From positions 1 to 5,492 of the forward strand of contig JAJRBS010000131.1 in the NCBI GenBank assembly GCA_028679325.1: a stretch of 5,492 nt of DNA, given 5' to 3'. The stretch's first letter is position 1. Each line of letters starts with the position of its first letter. The notes under the pieces are model-generated. The model had not been told where the DNA came from. It made no database searches and saw nothing but the letters and a program-made list of their open reading frames with translations. Position numbers and translations under genes: made by a program. Shown here one piece after another: positions 5,165 through 5,492 of the stretch. The stretch is from Methanoregulaceae archaeon (GTDB lineage: Archaea; Halobacteriota; Methanomicrobia; Methanomicrobiales; Methanospirillaceae).

Positions 5165-5492
5165 TCTCCTTCGCCGTCTTCAACCTGGCGTTTGCCTTCC
5201 TGCTGACCTGCCTCGCTCTTATGGTCCTTGCCCGGGAGAGCGAGACCCGGCTCATCGGCCAGAACATCCTGCCCTGGGCAGGAGTCGGCATCTGCCTCTA
5301 TCTCCTCTATTCGACACCGGGAATCGACAAGGTCATCGGTGTCCTGGTCATTCTCTTCGGGATCCTGCTGTATGTCTTCTTCTCACCCAAGGAGGACATC
5401 TTCCACCTCAAGACACTCTTCATCTCCGAGGAGGCCATCTTCTTCCGGAGAATGGCTCTCCGTCACCACTTCCTCGGTAACTTCATGCGCCT
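5068..5492 (+). pseudogene. C-terminal part of the APC permease in the shifted frame (runs off right edge)
   Basis: From 5068 to the window end this frame is open for 141 codons with no stop. It continues the transporter without a gap: KLHQRYGTPWIALAVQG, then hydrophobic spans IIAFGLSLYTPIASLISFAVF, NLAFAFLLTCLALMVLA, ILPWAGVGICLYLLY and VIGVLVILFGILLYVFF in order, then a charged cytoplasmic tail (SPKEDIF...EEAIFFRRMALRHHFLGNFMR). Joined to residues 1-312, the protein would be over 454 aa with about 12 spans, the normal size for the family. The clean coding pattern on both sides suggests that the break is very recent or an artefact. It has no start codon of its own in a sensible place. Confidence 0.8.

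Noticed and set aside
5028..5480. 150-codon plus-strand frame over the permease C-terminus
   Set aside because: It is in the third frame, neither the original nor the shifted permease frame, and codes a Pro/Arg/His-rich product. The frame from 5068 gives proper membrane spans.

Overview
The window looks like a piece of a high-GC methanogenic archaeon, most likely order Methanomicrobiales (a Methanoculleus/Methanofollis/Methanoregula-type genome). This is inferred from three signs. A short secreted protein ends in the DLDGDG...DLNGNG dockerin/EF-hand module common on surface proteins of these methanogens. A lipoprotein has a long Pro/Thr/Ala linker. Intergenic regions carry archaeal-style TATA boxes, GGTG-type ribosome binding sites and oligo-T terminators, with no bacterial -35/-10 pattern. 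No RNA gene, CRISPR array, insertion sequence or prophage gene was seen.

Layout, left to right. (1) 1-100, minus: the first ~33 codons of a SAM-dependent methyltransferase that runs off the left edge. (2) 228-740, minus: a 170-aa lipoprotein followed by an oligo-T terminator. (3) 741-909: a divergent promoter region. (4) 910-2160, plus: hisD, histidinol dehydrogenase, with all expected zinc and catalytic residues. (5) 2179-3000, plus: a ferredoxin-nitroreductase fusion 18 bp after hisD, separated by a tetranucleotide repeat that puts a TGA in every frame. (6) 2987-3187, minus: an open frame that reads like real protein. Its only start gives a 34-aa peptide, and its end overlaps the nitroreductase tail to tail. 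(7) 3199-3291: a TATA-like element, a strong leader hairpin and a GGTGG ribosome binding site for (8) 3292-4020, plus: a secreted protein of four 26-aa CPF repeats plus a two-loop calcium-binding dockerin-like module. (9) 4130-5492, plus: an APC-superfamily amino acid permease, broken by an apparent one-base deletion near 5063-5067 and continuing in another frame to the right edge.

How the genes fit together: hisD and the nitroreductase are probably one transcript, but only hisD has a clear pathway (last steps of histidine synthesis). The lipoprotein and the dockerin-like protein are separate cell-surface products, and the permease is a separate import unit. I see no coherent new multi-gene system. 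The items most worth following are the CPF-repeat dockerin protein with its leader hairpin, the hidden minus-strand frame between nitroreductase and dockerin gene, and the permease frameshift.
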